This document shows, in pieces, positions 26,548 to 34,283 of a stretch of 64,000 nt of DNA. Numbering within the stretch: position 1 is the stretch's first letter; every line of letters begins with the position of its first letter. Below the pieces are notes generated by a model, which saw nothing but the letters and a program-made list of their open reading frames with translations, was not told the DNA's origin and did not search any database. A program made the translations under genes and the position numbers. This DNA comes from a bacterium (GTDB taxonomy: Bacteria > Pseudomonadota > Alphaproteobacteria > Rhodobacterales > Rhodobacteraceae), in the NCBI GenBank assembly GCA_016124195.1, contig WGOE01000003.1, forward strand, positions 124,001-188,000. The letters run 5' to 3'.

Positions 26548-28158
26548 ATGTTGGGACCGACAGGCCATGTGGACAGCTTCACGCGCGACAGGTTGCCCGC
26601 ACCGCAGGACTGGCCCGAGATCAAGGCGACATTCCATTACCCGGAGTGGCTGAATGCCGGGGTCGAATTGTGCGACCGGATGGTCGAGCGCGGCTTTGGC
26701 GACAATGTGGCCCTGATCGGCAATGGGCGGCAGCGCACCTACAAGGAACTGACCGACTGGTCGAACCGCATCGCCCATGCCCTTGTCGAGGTCTATGGCG
26801 TGAAGCCGGGCAACCGCGTGCTGATCCGGTCGGCCAACAATCCCGCGATGGTGGCCTGCTGGCTGGCGGCCACCAAGGCGGGGGCGGTCGTGGTCAATAC
26901 GATGCCGATGCTGCGGTCGGGTGAATTGACCGCCATCGTCGACAAGGCCGAAATCAGCCACGCCCTGTGCGACACGCGCCTGATGGAGGAACTGGTCACC
27001 TGCGCCAAGGGATCGCGACATCTGAAAACCGTGATCGGCTTTGACGGCACCGCCAACCATGATGCGGAACTGGACCGGATTGCCCTGTCCAAGCCAGTGC
27101 GCTTTGCGGCAGTCAGGACCGGGCGCGACGACGTGGCCCTGCTGGGCTTTACCAGCGGCACGACGGGCGAGCCCAAGGCCACCATGCATTTCCACCGCGA
27201 CCTTCTGATCATAGCCGATGGCTATGCGGCCGAAGTGTTGAAGGTCACGCCGGAAGATATCTTCGTGGGCTCTCCACCCCTGGCCTTCACCTTCGGCCTG
27301 GGCGGGCTTGCGATCTTTCCCCTGCGGTTTGGCGCCGCGGCCGCCCTTCTGGAACAGGCAAGCCCGGCCAACATGATCTCGCTGATCCAGGAACACAGGG
27401 CGACAGTCTGCTTCACGGCGCCAACCGCCTACCGCGCGATGCTGAAGGCGATGCAGGAGGGTGCCGACCTGTCGAGCCTGCGTGCCGCGGTCAGCGCCGG
27501 CGAGACCCTGCCCGCGCCAGTCTATCAGGAATGGATGGAGCGCACCGGCAAGCCGATGCTGGATGGCATCGGCGCGACCGAGATGCTGCATATCTTCATC
27601 ACCAACCGCTTCGAGGATCACAGGCCTGGCTGTACCGGGCGTCCTGTCGGCGGCTATGAGGCGCGGATCGTGGCCGAGGACATGAGCGAACTGCCGCGCG
27701 GCGAGGTGGGGCGGCTGGCGGTGCGCGGCCCGACCGGCTGCCGCTACATGGCCGATGACCGGCAGAAGAACTATGTGCGCAACGGCTGGAACCTGACTGG
27801 CGACAGTTTCTGGCAGGATGAAGAGGGCCGCTTTCATTTTGCCGCGCGGTCCGATGACATGATCGTCTCGGCCGGGTACAACATCGCCGGCCCGGAGGTC
27901 GAGGCGGCCTTGCTGTCCCATCCCGCCGTGCTGGAATGCGCCGTGGTGGGCGCGCCCGATGAAGAGCGCGGCCATGTCGTCGAGGCGCATGTGGTATTGG
28001 CCGCCGGGCATTCGGGTGACGCGCTGATGGTCAAGCTGCTGCAAGACCATGTCAAGGCGGTGATCGCGCCCTACAAATACCCGCGCCGGATCGTCTTTGC
28101 CACCGGCCTGCCCAAGACACAGACCGGCAAGATCCAGCGCTTTCGCCTCAAGACCTGA
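26548..28158 (+). CDS. Benzoate-CoA ligase family AMP-forming enzyme, probable 2-aminobenzoate-CoA ligase
   Basis: 536-aa adenylate-forming acyl-CoA synthetase. The P-loop is LLGFTSGTTGEPKATMHFHR, A5 is GIGATEMLHIF, A8 is GRFHFAARSDDMIVSAGYNI and the catalytic Lys is in LPKTQTGKIQR. The overall sequence is of the benzoate-CoA ligase group. The start at 26548 follows AGGGGGG by five bases; an ATG at 26533 overlapping the RidA stop is the alternative. It makes the CoA thioester at the start of the pathway. Specificity for anthranilate rests on the monooxygenase/reductase in the operon. Confidence 0.9.
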   Translation: MLGPTGHVDSFTRDRLPAPQDWPEIKATFHYPEWLNAGVELCDRMVERGFGDNVALIGNGRQRTYKELTDWSNRIAHALVEVYGVKPGNRVLIRSANNPAMVACWLAATKAGAVVVNTMPMLRSGELTAIVDKAEISHALCDTRLMEELVTCAKGSRHLKTVIGFDGTANHDAELDRIALSKPVRFAAVRTGRDDVALLGFTSGTTGEPKATMHFHRDLLIIADGYAAEVLKVTPEDIFVGSPPLAFTFGLGGLAIFPLRFGAAAALLEQASPANMISLIQEHRATVCFTAPTAYRAMLKAMQEGADLSSLRAAVSAGETLPAPVYQEWMERTGKPMLDGIGATEMLHIFITNRFEDHRPGCTGRPVGGYEARIVAEDMSELPRGEVGRLAVRGPTGCRYMADDRQKNYVRNGWNLTGDSFWQDEEGRFHFAARSDDMIVSAGYNIAGPEVEAALLSHPAVLECAVVGAPDEERGHVVEAHVVLAAGHSGDALMVKLLQDHVKAVIAPYKYPRRIVFATGLPKTQTGKIQRFRLKT

Positions 28159-28165
28159 GGCGCCA

Positions 28166-28186
28166 CGATTTTTCGGCGAAAAATCG
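28166..28186. terminator. Bidirectional hairpin terminator (GATTTTTCGGCGAAAAATC)
   Basis: Perfect stem with AT-rich arms between the stops of the convergent CoA ligase and histidine kinase genes, six bases from the latter. The A and T runs are at the arms themselves, so it works in both directions as an intrinsic terminator-like structure. It belongs to the dispersed hairpin family. Confidence 0.75.
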
Positions 28187-28191
28187 GTTCC

Positions 28192-29505
28192 TTACGTCAG
28201 CTGAAGCGCCACTTGAAAGCCGCGGTTGCGCGCGACCGGCGATCGCAGGATAAGGTCGTGACCGAGGCCCCGCGCGATGCCGGCCGCGATGGCGAGGCCA
28301 AGGCCGGACCCGCCGCTGCGCGCGCCGGCGCGTTCAAACCGCATGGTCAGGGTGGACAGAACCTCTGGCGCGATCGGGGCACAGTCGTTCGTGACCGAGA
28401 ACAGGCCATCGGCGCCAAGCGCCACGGTGATCGGGGCCGGCGTGCCATGCAGGATGGCGTTTTCGATCAGATTGCGCGCCAGAACCGCAAAGGCATCGGG
28501 ATCAAGCCGCGAGGGCACGGCGACGCAGGCGATCTGGGACTTGATCCGGCCCGGGTAGGCGCGGGCGAAATCGGTCAGGACGACCTGCAGGATCGGGACC
28601 AGATCGGCATGTTCGGTGCTGATCATGGCGCCGCCTTCGGCACGGGCCAGTTGCATCAGCTTTTCGGCCAGGCGCGACAGGCGCTTGAGTTCGGCCTCGA
28701 CCTGGCCCGCTCTTTGGCGCAGCGGGCCTTCCGGGCTTTCGGCGACCAGACGCTGGGTCTGCGCCAGGGTGGCGGCAATGGGCGTGCGCAGTTCATGGGC
28801 CGCATTGGCGGCAAAGCTGCGTTCGGCCTCGAGCGCGCGGTTCAGTCGGGCCATCAGTCGGTTGGCGGCCTGCTGGATCGGGATCAGTTCGGTGCGCAGC
28901 CCCGTGAGGTTCAGCGGAGTCAGGTCATCGGCCCCCTTAAGCCGCAGCGCGACCGACAGATGCGACAGGGGCTGCAAGCCCCGGCTGACCCAAAGCGCCA
29001 CGCCGAACAGCGACAGCGGCAGCAAAACGCCCAGAGGCACAAGCATGGCCAGGACCGTCTCGCGCAGGGCCCTTTCGCGGTGGATCAGCGGTTCGGCAAT
29101 CTGGATGGTGTATTGGCCTGACACCGCCGACCGGCTGTAGACCCGGTGCTGGGCTGTGGTGAAAAAGCCCTCGCCCTTGATGTTCTCGAACACCTTGGGA
29201 TCGGCGTCGTGCGAATAAAGCAGCACGCGCCCGCCGGCATCGCGCACGTCATAGGTGATGGTCTCGTCATGCTGGGCGATCGGCAGGATGCGCAGGGCGG
29301 CGCTGTTTTCGCCGGCGCCGATCAGTTCCACCACGGCCAGCGGCAAGAGCCGGTTGCCGGTTTCCTGCAACGCCGCATCGAAGCTTTCGTTGATCTCGCG
29401 CCGCACGACATAGCCGCTGGCCAGAACGGCCCCGAGCCACAATACGACCAGAATGGCCGATACGCCGATGGCCAGCTGGCCGCGCAGGGACTGCATCAGC
29501 CTCAT
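28192..29505 (-). CDS. Sensor histidine kinase (QseC/PmrB-like)
   Basis: 437-aa inner-membrane kinase. TM1 is at about residues 9-31. A periplasmic sensor region of about 120 residues follows, then TM2 (LAMLVPLGVLLPLSLFGVAL). The HisKA dimerisation helix has the phospho-His in FAANAAHELRTPIAATLAQT. The HATPase N box is NLIENAILHG and the G2 box GGSGLGLAI. Its start overlaps the response-regulator stop (ATGA). The G1 box is degenerate (VTNDCAPI in place of DxGxG), which is unusual and may lower activity. It probably senses a periplasmic redox or metal signal for the flavin operon. Confidence 0.92.
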   Translation of the reverse strand: MRLMQSLRGQLAIGVSAILVVLWLGAVLASGYVVRREINESFDAALQETGNRLLPLAVVELIGAGENSAALRILPIAQHDETITYDVRDAGGRVLLYSHDADPKVFENIKGEGFFTTAQHRVYSRSAVSGQYTIQIAEPLIHRERALRETVLAMLVPLGVLLPLSLFGVALWVSRGLQPLSHLSVALRLKGADDLTPLNLTGLRTELIPIQQAANRLMARLNRALEAERSFAANAAHELRTPIAATLAQTQRLVAESPEGPLRQRAGQVEAELKRLSRLAEKLMQLARAEGGAMISTEHADLVPILQVVLTDFARAYPGRIKSQIACVAVPSRLDPDAFAVLARNLIENAILHGTPAPITVALGADGLFSVTNDCAPIAPEVLSTLTMRFERAGARSGGSGLGLAIAAGIARGLGHDLILRSPVARNRGFQVALQLT

Positions 29506-30161
29506 GGCGTGCCCAGGCGATACCCAAGGCCCCGGATTGTCTGCACCACGTCCTTCCCCAGTTTCTTGCGCAAGCGGCTGACGTAAACCTCGATCGTGTT
29601 GCTTTCGACCTCGGCATCGAAGGAATAAAGCTGATCCTCGATCTGACTTTTCGACACGATCTGACCGGGACGCTGCAACAATGCCTCGAAGATGATCCAT
29701 TCGCGTTGCGACAGATCAATCTGGCCGTCGGCCCCGTGGATGGCATGCGAGGCCAGATCGATTTCCAGCGATCCCAGCGTGATCAGCGGATTGGGGTTGC
29801 CGGCATAGCGGCGGGCAACGGCGCTGATGCGGGCCGAAAGCTCGGCGAGGTCGAAGGGCTTGACGATGTAGTCATCCGCCCCGGCGTTCAGCCCCTCGAT
29901 CCGTTCGGTGATGCGGTCATGTGCCGTCAGGATCATCACCGGCGTCACCGCCCCCTTGCTGCGCAGCGCCTTGAGGAAATCGAGCCCGCGCCCGTCGGGC
30001 AGGCCAAGGTCCAGAAGGATCAGGTCATAGGACATGGTGGACATCAGATCGCGGGCATAGGCCAGATCCGGCGCGAGATCCGGCAGGTGGCCCTCGGCCG
30101 AGATCTGGTCTCGTACGGCAGAGCCGAGACCTGGGTCGTCTTCGATCAACAGAATGCGCAT
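29502..30161 (-). CDS. OmpR/PhoB-family response regulator
   Basis: 219-aa regulator. The receiver domain has acidic pocket E7/D8/D9 (LLIEDDPG), phospho-acceptor D51 in LILLDLGLPDG and the conserved Lys in DYIVKPFD. The winged-helix domain ends SNTIEVYVSRLRKKLG and VQTIRGLGYRL. It is transcribed with the kinase and divergent from the PepSY/DUF2271/ApbE operon. Two matching direct-repeat sites in the shared upstream region are good candidates for its binding, so autoregulation is likely. Confidence 0.94.
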   Translation of the reverse strand: MRILLIEDDPGLGSAVRDQISAEGHLPDLAPDLAYARDLMSTMSYDLILLDLGLPDGRGLDFLKALRSKGAVTPVMILTAHDRITERIEGLNAGADDYIVKPFDLAELSARISAVARRYAGNPNPLITLGSLEIDLASHAIHGADGQIDLSQREWIIFEALLQRPGQIVSKSQIEDQLYSFDAEVESNTIEVYVSRLRKKLGKDVVQTIRGLGYRLGTP

Positions 30162-30216
30162 GCGTCCTCTTCGATGCGGGCGAAGCTGCGTCCCGCGCGC
30201 CACCAAGGCAGGATCA

Positions 30217-30237
30217 TGCTGACACCAAGCTGAACAG
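30217..30237 (+). promoter_or_regulatory. Response-regulator operator, copy 1 (CTGACA-N5-CTGAAC)
   Basis: Direct repeat of CTGA half-sites with 11-bp periodicity, the arrangement bound by tandem OmpR/PhoB-type dimers. The same pattern occurs inverted at 30250-30270. It is placed nearer the response-regulator gene. Confidence 0.6.
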
Positions 30238-30249
30238 GGGCGCAAGGTG

Positions 30250-30270
30250 GCGTTCAGGTCGCTGTCAGGT
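30250..30270 (-). promoter_or_regulatory. Response-regulator operator, copy 2 (inverted)
   Basis: On the minus strand this reads CCTGACA, four bases, then ACCTGAAC. It matches copy 1 at most positions, including the 11-bp spacing. A small palindrome, TCAAAGTGCCTTTGA, follows at 30271-30285, next to the likely promoter of the PepSY operon. Confidence 0.6.
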
Positions 30271-30311
30271 TCAAAGTGCCTTTGACCAATGACGCAAGGA
30301 ACTTCCCAGCC

Positions 30312-30626
30312 ATGAGCCGAATCATTCTTCTCAGCCTCATCGCCAGCCTGGCCTTCTCTGCGGCGCGAGCCGAGATCGAATGCACGGCCGGCATGGCCAA
30401 CTGGAAACCCGTGGCCGATCTTGTGGCCGCGGCAGAACAACTGGGGTGGACCGTCACGAAAGTGCGGGCCGACGACGGCTGCTACCACGTCAGGGCGACG
30501 GACAGGAACGGGCGTGCCGTTCAAGCCGTATTCGACCCCGAGACGCTGAAGCTGCTGGGCCGGTCCGGCGACGACAACGAAGGAAAGGGCGATCACGACA
30601 CGCCCGTCAAAGGCAGCTCTGAATGA
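30312..30626 (+). CDS. PepSY-domain periplasmic protein
   Basis: 104-aa secreted protein. A signal peptide (residues 1-20, cut after AARA) precedes one PepSY-type domain: KPVADLVAAAEQLGWTVTKV, DDGCYHVRATDRNGRAVQAV, FDPETLKLLG. Two cysteines (about C23 and C60) could form a disulfide. The start at 30312 was chosen because the signal peptide begins there. It is first in the periplasmic redox operon. Small PepSY proteins commonly accompany cytochromes and flavin reductases; their exact role is unknown. Confidence 0.88.
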   Translation: MSRIILLSLIASLAFSAARAEIECTAGMANWKPVADLVAAAEQLGWTVTKVRADDGCYHVRATDRNGRAVQAVFDPETLKLLGRSGDDNEGKGDHDTPVKGSSE

Positions 30627-30653
30627 GTGCCTCAATATAGATCTGGAGCCACC

Positions 30654-31118
30654 ATGTACCGTACGTCCACCGCCTTGATCCTGTCGCTTGCCTCCCTGGC
30701 GCCTATCGCCGCCGAGGCCGCGCCCGTGCATTTCAGCGTCACTATCGCCCAGTACTACGGACCGAACACGTTTCTCGCGATGTATCTGACCGATGCGGCA
30801 GGCAATTACAAAAGCACGGTCTGGGTGGCGGGCGGGCGCACCAGCTATTGGCGCCACCTGCGCACCTGGTATCGCGCCACGGGCGGCGCCGGTGCCGATG
30901 GCGTGACCGGGGCCAGCGTGGGCGCGGGCCGCACCCTGACCGTGACGCATGACATCTCTGCCGCGATGATGGATGCCGGCTACGTCCTGCACATCGACGC
31001 CGCCGCCGAAGGCATCGGCGAAAGCCCGGACGAGATTTCGATTCCGATCACCAAGGCCGGTGCCGGACAGGACATTCCGGGCAACGGCTTCATCGCGAAT
31101 TTCAAGTACAGAATGTAA
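30654..31118 (+). CDS. DUF2271 periplasmic protein with flavinylation motif
   Basis: 154-aa secreted DUF2271 protein. The signal peptide spans residues 1-22 (cleavage after AEAA). Residues 82-88 read DGVTGAS, a match to the ApbE target D-x-x-T/S-G-A-T/S, so FMN is probably attached to Ser88. The rest is beta-rich (YYGPNTFLAMYLTDAAG; FIANFKYRM). The neighbouring apbE and flavin reductase genes support this. It probably works as a periplasmic electron carrier or electron-accepting protein. The start at 30654 has CTGGAG upstream. Confidence 0.9.
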   Translation: MYRTSTALILSLASLAPIAAEAAPVHFSVTIAQYYGPNTFLAMYLTDAAGNYKSTVWVAGGRTSYWRHLRTWYRATGGAGADGVTGASVGAGRTLTVTHDISAAMMDAGYVLHIDAAAEGIGESPDEISIPITKAGAGQDIPGNGFIANFKYRM

Positions 31119-31128
31119 GGACGGGCCC

Positions 31129-33318
31129 ATGCTGCGCCGTTTGCACTCGCTTCCCGGGCTGATCTTCGGGCTTGTCCTTATCGTCCTGGCCTCATCGGGT
31201 GCGCTCTTGTCGCTCGCCCCCGTCATGGACCGCGTACAGGCGCCCGCCGTGGCCGGCCTGAACGTGGCAGAGGTCGCAGCCCGGGCGGCCGAGGCAAACC
31301 CCGGCCTGACCAAGCTGCACCGCAGCCCGAACGGCACGATCTCTGCCTCGGTCAAGGCCAAGCTGGGCTTTCAGACCGTGATAATCGACCCGGCGACGGG
31401 CAAGGCCATCGGCGCCACCAGCACGGGCGGCTTTCTGGACTGGGTGAAAGAGCTGCACCGGTCGTTCTTTGCCGATATGGCCGGCCATGCCGTGTCGGGG
31501 ATCAGCGCGGGCTTCATGGTGCTGATCGCCGCCTCGGGCCTGTTCCTGCTGGCCATGGCGATGGGCGGATTGCGGCGGATCACGCGGCGGGTGCGTTCGA
31601 CCGGCTCGCGCGGCTGGCACGCCCGGGTGGCGCGGCTGGCGGCGGCGGGGCTGTTCGTTTCGGCGCTGACCGGCAGCTACATGTCGCTGGCGACCTTTGG
31701 CGTCCTGAATGACGGCCGCGCGATCGAGGCCAGCTTTCCCGACAAGGTCGCCGAAGGCACGGCCCTGCCGGTCAACCAGCTGGCCGCGCTGCAAGCGATT
31801 CCGCTGCAGAACCTGCGCGACCTGACCTTCCCGGCCAAGGGCGATCCGACCGACGCTTTCCTCGTCTCGACCGCGACGGGCGAAGGCTATGTCGATCAGG
31901 TCAGCGGCAAGATGCTGAACTGGATGGACTACGGCCTGGCCCGCCGCGTGTGGGAGTTCATCTACATGCTGCACACCGGGCAGGGCCTGTGGATGATAGG
32001 CCTGGTCCTGGGTCTGTCGGCGCTGAGCGTGCCGGTCCTGTCGGTCACCGGCGCCGCGATCTGGTGGGGCCGCCGGCGAGCAAGGCCGCATCTGCGCCAC
32101 AATGCCCGCGCCTCGGTCGCCGATCTGGTGATCCTGGTCGGCTCGGAAGGCGGGACGACCTGGGGCTTTGCCGGCTCGCTTCTGGATGCGCTGCACAAGC
32201 ACGGGCTCAAGGTCCATGTCGCGGCAATGAACGACCTGCAGCACTATCCGCAGGCCGGCGGCATGATCCTGATGACCGCGACCTATGGCGATGGCGAGGC
32301 GCCCTCTTCGGCCAGCCGCTTCATCGACAAGCTGGCGCAGTCGCAGCAAAGGCTTCCGATCGCGTTGCTGGCTTTTGGCGACCGGATGTTCCCGGCCTAT
32401 TGCGGCTATGCCGAAAAGCTGGGCCGCGTGCTGGAAGAGGGCGGCTGGCAGGCCTTTTTGCCATTTGCCCGCGTCGACCGCCAGTCCAACGCCGATTTCA
32501 ACGCCTGGGTGCAGGAACTCGGCAACCTGCTGAGCCTGAAGCTGGAGCCCGAGCATCACGCCAACATCCCGCCCACCACCGAACTGGAGCTGATCTCGCG
32601 CGAGGATTACGGCGCGCAGGTTCAGGCGCCGACGGCCATCCTGCGGTTCAAAGCCGTGCGCAAGCCGGGCTGGCGTGGCTATCTGACCCAAGGCCTGCGC
32701 TATCAGGCCGGCGATCTTCTGGGCATCGTGGCGCCCGGCAGCGATCTGCCCCGGCTTTATTCGCTGGCCTCGTCACGGCGCGACGGGTTCATCGAGATCG
32801 CGGTGCGCAAGATGCCGGGGGGCCTGTGTTCGGGTTGGTTGAACGATATGGAACCGGGCACCCGCATCAAGGCCTTCGTCCGGCTGAACCCGGCCTTCCG
32901 GCCGCAGGCCAAGGGCCCGGTGATCATGATCGCGGCAGGCACCGGCGTCGGGCCGATGGTCGGGTTCCTTCGCACACTGCGGCGCGGACGTCAGGCGGTG
33001 CTTTACTTCGGCGCGCGCGATCCGATCTCGGATTTCCTTTACGAAGGCTATCTGCGCGACTGCCTGCTTGAAGGCCGCCTGGCGCGCCTGGTGCCGGCCT
33101 TCAGCCGGGTGCGCGACCGGGCCTATGTCCAGGGCCGGGTGCGCCATGACGCGGCCCATCTGCGCGACCAGATCCTGCGCGGCGGTCAGGTGCTGGTCTG
33201 TGGCAGCATCGCCATGGCCCGCGCCGTCGCCGACGAGGTCGAGGCCGCCCTGGCGCCCATCGGCCTGTCGGTCGCCGGTCTGCGTGCCGAGGGCCGCTAT
33301 CTCGAGGATGTGTACTGA
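31129..33318 (+). CDS. PepSY-TM flavoreductase (sulfite reductase flavoprotein-like)
   Basis: 729-aa membrane flavoprotein that carries electrons from NAD(P)H across the inner membrane. Residues 1-330 are a PepSY_TM unit with about four helices and conserved His in LHRSFFADMAGH and YMLHTGQG. Residues about 330-470 are flavodoxin-like (LVILVGSEGGTTWGFAGSLL; TATYGDGEAP). Residues about 500-729 are ferredoxin-reductase-like with RLYSLASSRRDG (FAD), MIAAGTGVGPMVGFLR and the terminal GRYLEDVY. It probably passes electrons to the flavinylated DUF2271 protein. The start at 31129 gives an immediate transmembrane helix. Confidence 0.9.
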   Translation: MLRRLHSLPGLIFGLVLIVLASSGALLSLAPVMDRVQAPAVAGLNVAEVAARAAEANPGLTKLHRSPNGTISASVKAKLGFQTVIIDPATGKAIGATSTGGFLDWVKELHRSFFADMAGHAVSGISAGFMVLIAASGLFLLAMAMGGLRRITRRVRSTGSRGWHARVARLAAAGLFVSALTGSYMSLATFGVLNDGRAIEASFPDKVAEGTALPVNQLAALQAIPLQNLRDLTFPAKGDPTDAFLVSTATGEGYVDQVSGKMLNWMDYGLARRVWEFIYMLHTGQGLWMIGLVLGLSALSVPVLSVTGAAIWWGRRRARPHLRHNARASVADLVILVGSEGGTTWGFAGSLLDALHKHGLKVHVAAMNDLQHYPQAGGMILMTATYGDGEAPSSASRFIDKLAQSQQRLPIALLAFGDRMFPAYCGYAEKLGRVLEEGGWQAFLPFARVDRQSNADFNAWVQELGNLLSLKLEPEHHANIPPTTELELISREDYGAQVQAPTAILRFKAVRKPGWRGYLTQGLRYQAGDLLGIVAPGSDLPRLYSLASSRRDGFIEIAVRKMPGGLCSGWLNDMEPGTRIKAFVRLNPAFRPQAKGPVIMIAAGTGVGPMVGFLRTLRRGRQAVLYFGARDPISDFLYEGYLRDCLLEGRLARLVPAFSRVRDRAYVQGRVRHDAAHLRDQILRGGQVLVCGSIAMARAVADEVEAALAPIGLSVAGLRAEGRYLEDVY

Positions 33319-34242
33319 ATGTTGCGCACCCTTTCCGGCCCGGCGATGGGCAGCCGCTGGACGGCGCGGCTCGACTGCGAGGCCGATCTGGCGGCCGAAC
33401 TGACCGAGGCCTGCGCCGCCGCCGTCGAACGGGTCGAGTCGCAGTGCAGCAACTGGCGCACCGACAGCGACCTCAGCCGTGTCAACGCCGCCCCGGTCGG
33501 TGACTGGGTGCCGGTCCCGGCCCATCTGATGAGGGTGCTGACCAAGGCGCTGGACATCGGCCGCGCCTCGGACGGGCTTTTCGACATCGCGGTCGGGGCC
33601 CTGGTCGGCGCTTGGGGCTTCGGCCCGGCAGAAGGACGGGCAGACCCTGCCGCCATCGCAGCCCATCTGGGCAAGCCCCTGCGCAGCTTTGACACGCTGG
33701 ATCTTGACCACAGCCGCCAGCTTGCACGCAAGCGGGTGCCGATGACGCTCGATCTGTCGGGCATCGCCAAGGGCTACGGCGTCGATGTCCTGATGCAAAC
33801 CCTGCGCGATCGTGGCGTGACCGACAGCCTCTGCGGTCTGGACGGCGAGCTTTCGGCCCAAGGCCAACGCCCCGATGGCCGCCCCTGGGCCGTGGCGCTT
33901 GAAGAACCCGACAGCACGCGGCGCAGCGGGCGCAGCCTGTTCGAACTATCGGACCGCGCCATCGCCACTTCTGGCAGCTATCGCCATTTCGTCACCCTGG
34001 GCCACCTGCGCGTCTCGCATACAATGAACCCGCGCACCGGCGGGCCGGCGGTGAACGCGCTGGTCTCGGTCTCGGTCCTGCACGACACCTGCATGGAGGC
34101 AGACGCCTGGGCCACGGTGCTGATGGTCCTGGGCGAGGCCGCCGGACCGGACTTCGCCCGCGCCCACGGGCTGCAGGCGATCTTCCTCAGCGAGGCCCAG
34201 GGCGAAATCCGCGAGACGCTGACCGGCTTCGTCCCCGCCTGA
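33319..34242 (+). CDS. apbE: FAD:protein FMN transferase
   Basis: 307-aa ApbE. Family motifs are GPAMGSRWTARL, SNWRTDSDLSRVN, LDLSGIAKGYGVDVLM and SYRHFV, then HTMNPRTGG and MEADAWATVLMVLG (Mg and FAD sites). It transfers FMN from FAD to Thr/Ser of target proteins, here most likely the DUF2271 protein. It begins directly after the flavoreductase stop (TGA-ATG). Oddly, no signal peptide or lipobox is visible, while its presumed target is exported. A cytoplasmic location or a non-classical route is possible. Confidence 0.92.
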   Translation: MLRTLSGPAMGSRWTARLDCEADLAAELTEACAAAVERVESQCSNWRTDSDLSRVNAAPVGDWVPVPAHLMRVLTKALDIGRASDGLFDIAVGALVGAWGFGPAEGRADPAAIAAHLGKPLRSFDTLDLDHSRQLARKRVPMTLDLSGIAKGYGVDVLMQTLRDRGVTDSLCGLDGELSAQGQRPDGRPWAVALEEPDSTRRSGRSLFELSDRAIATSGSYRHFVTLGHLRVSHTMNPRTGGPAVNALVSVSVLHDTCMEADAWATVLMVLGEAAGPDFARAHGLQAIFLSEAQGEIRETLTGFVPA

Positions 34243-34259
34243 CGACGCCCCCGGACCCT

Positions 34260-34278
34260 GATTTTTCGCAGAAAAATC
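34260..34278. terminator. Hairpin terminator GATTTTTCGCAGAAAAATC
   Basis: Perfect palindromic arms with a CGCAG loop between the convergent apbE and glycerate kinase genes, a few bases from each stop. Same family as 28166-28186, with the loop in the opposite orientation to 42755-42775. Confidence 0.75.
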
Positions 34279-34283
34279 GTGGC

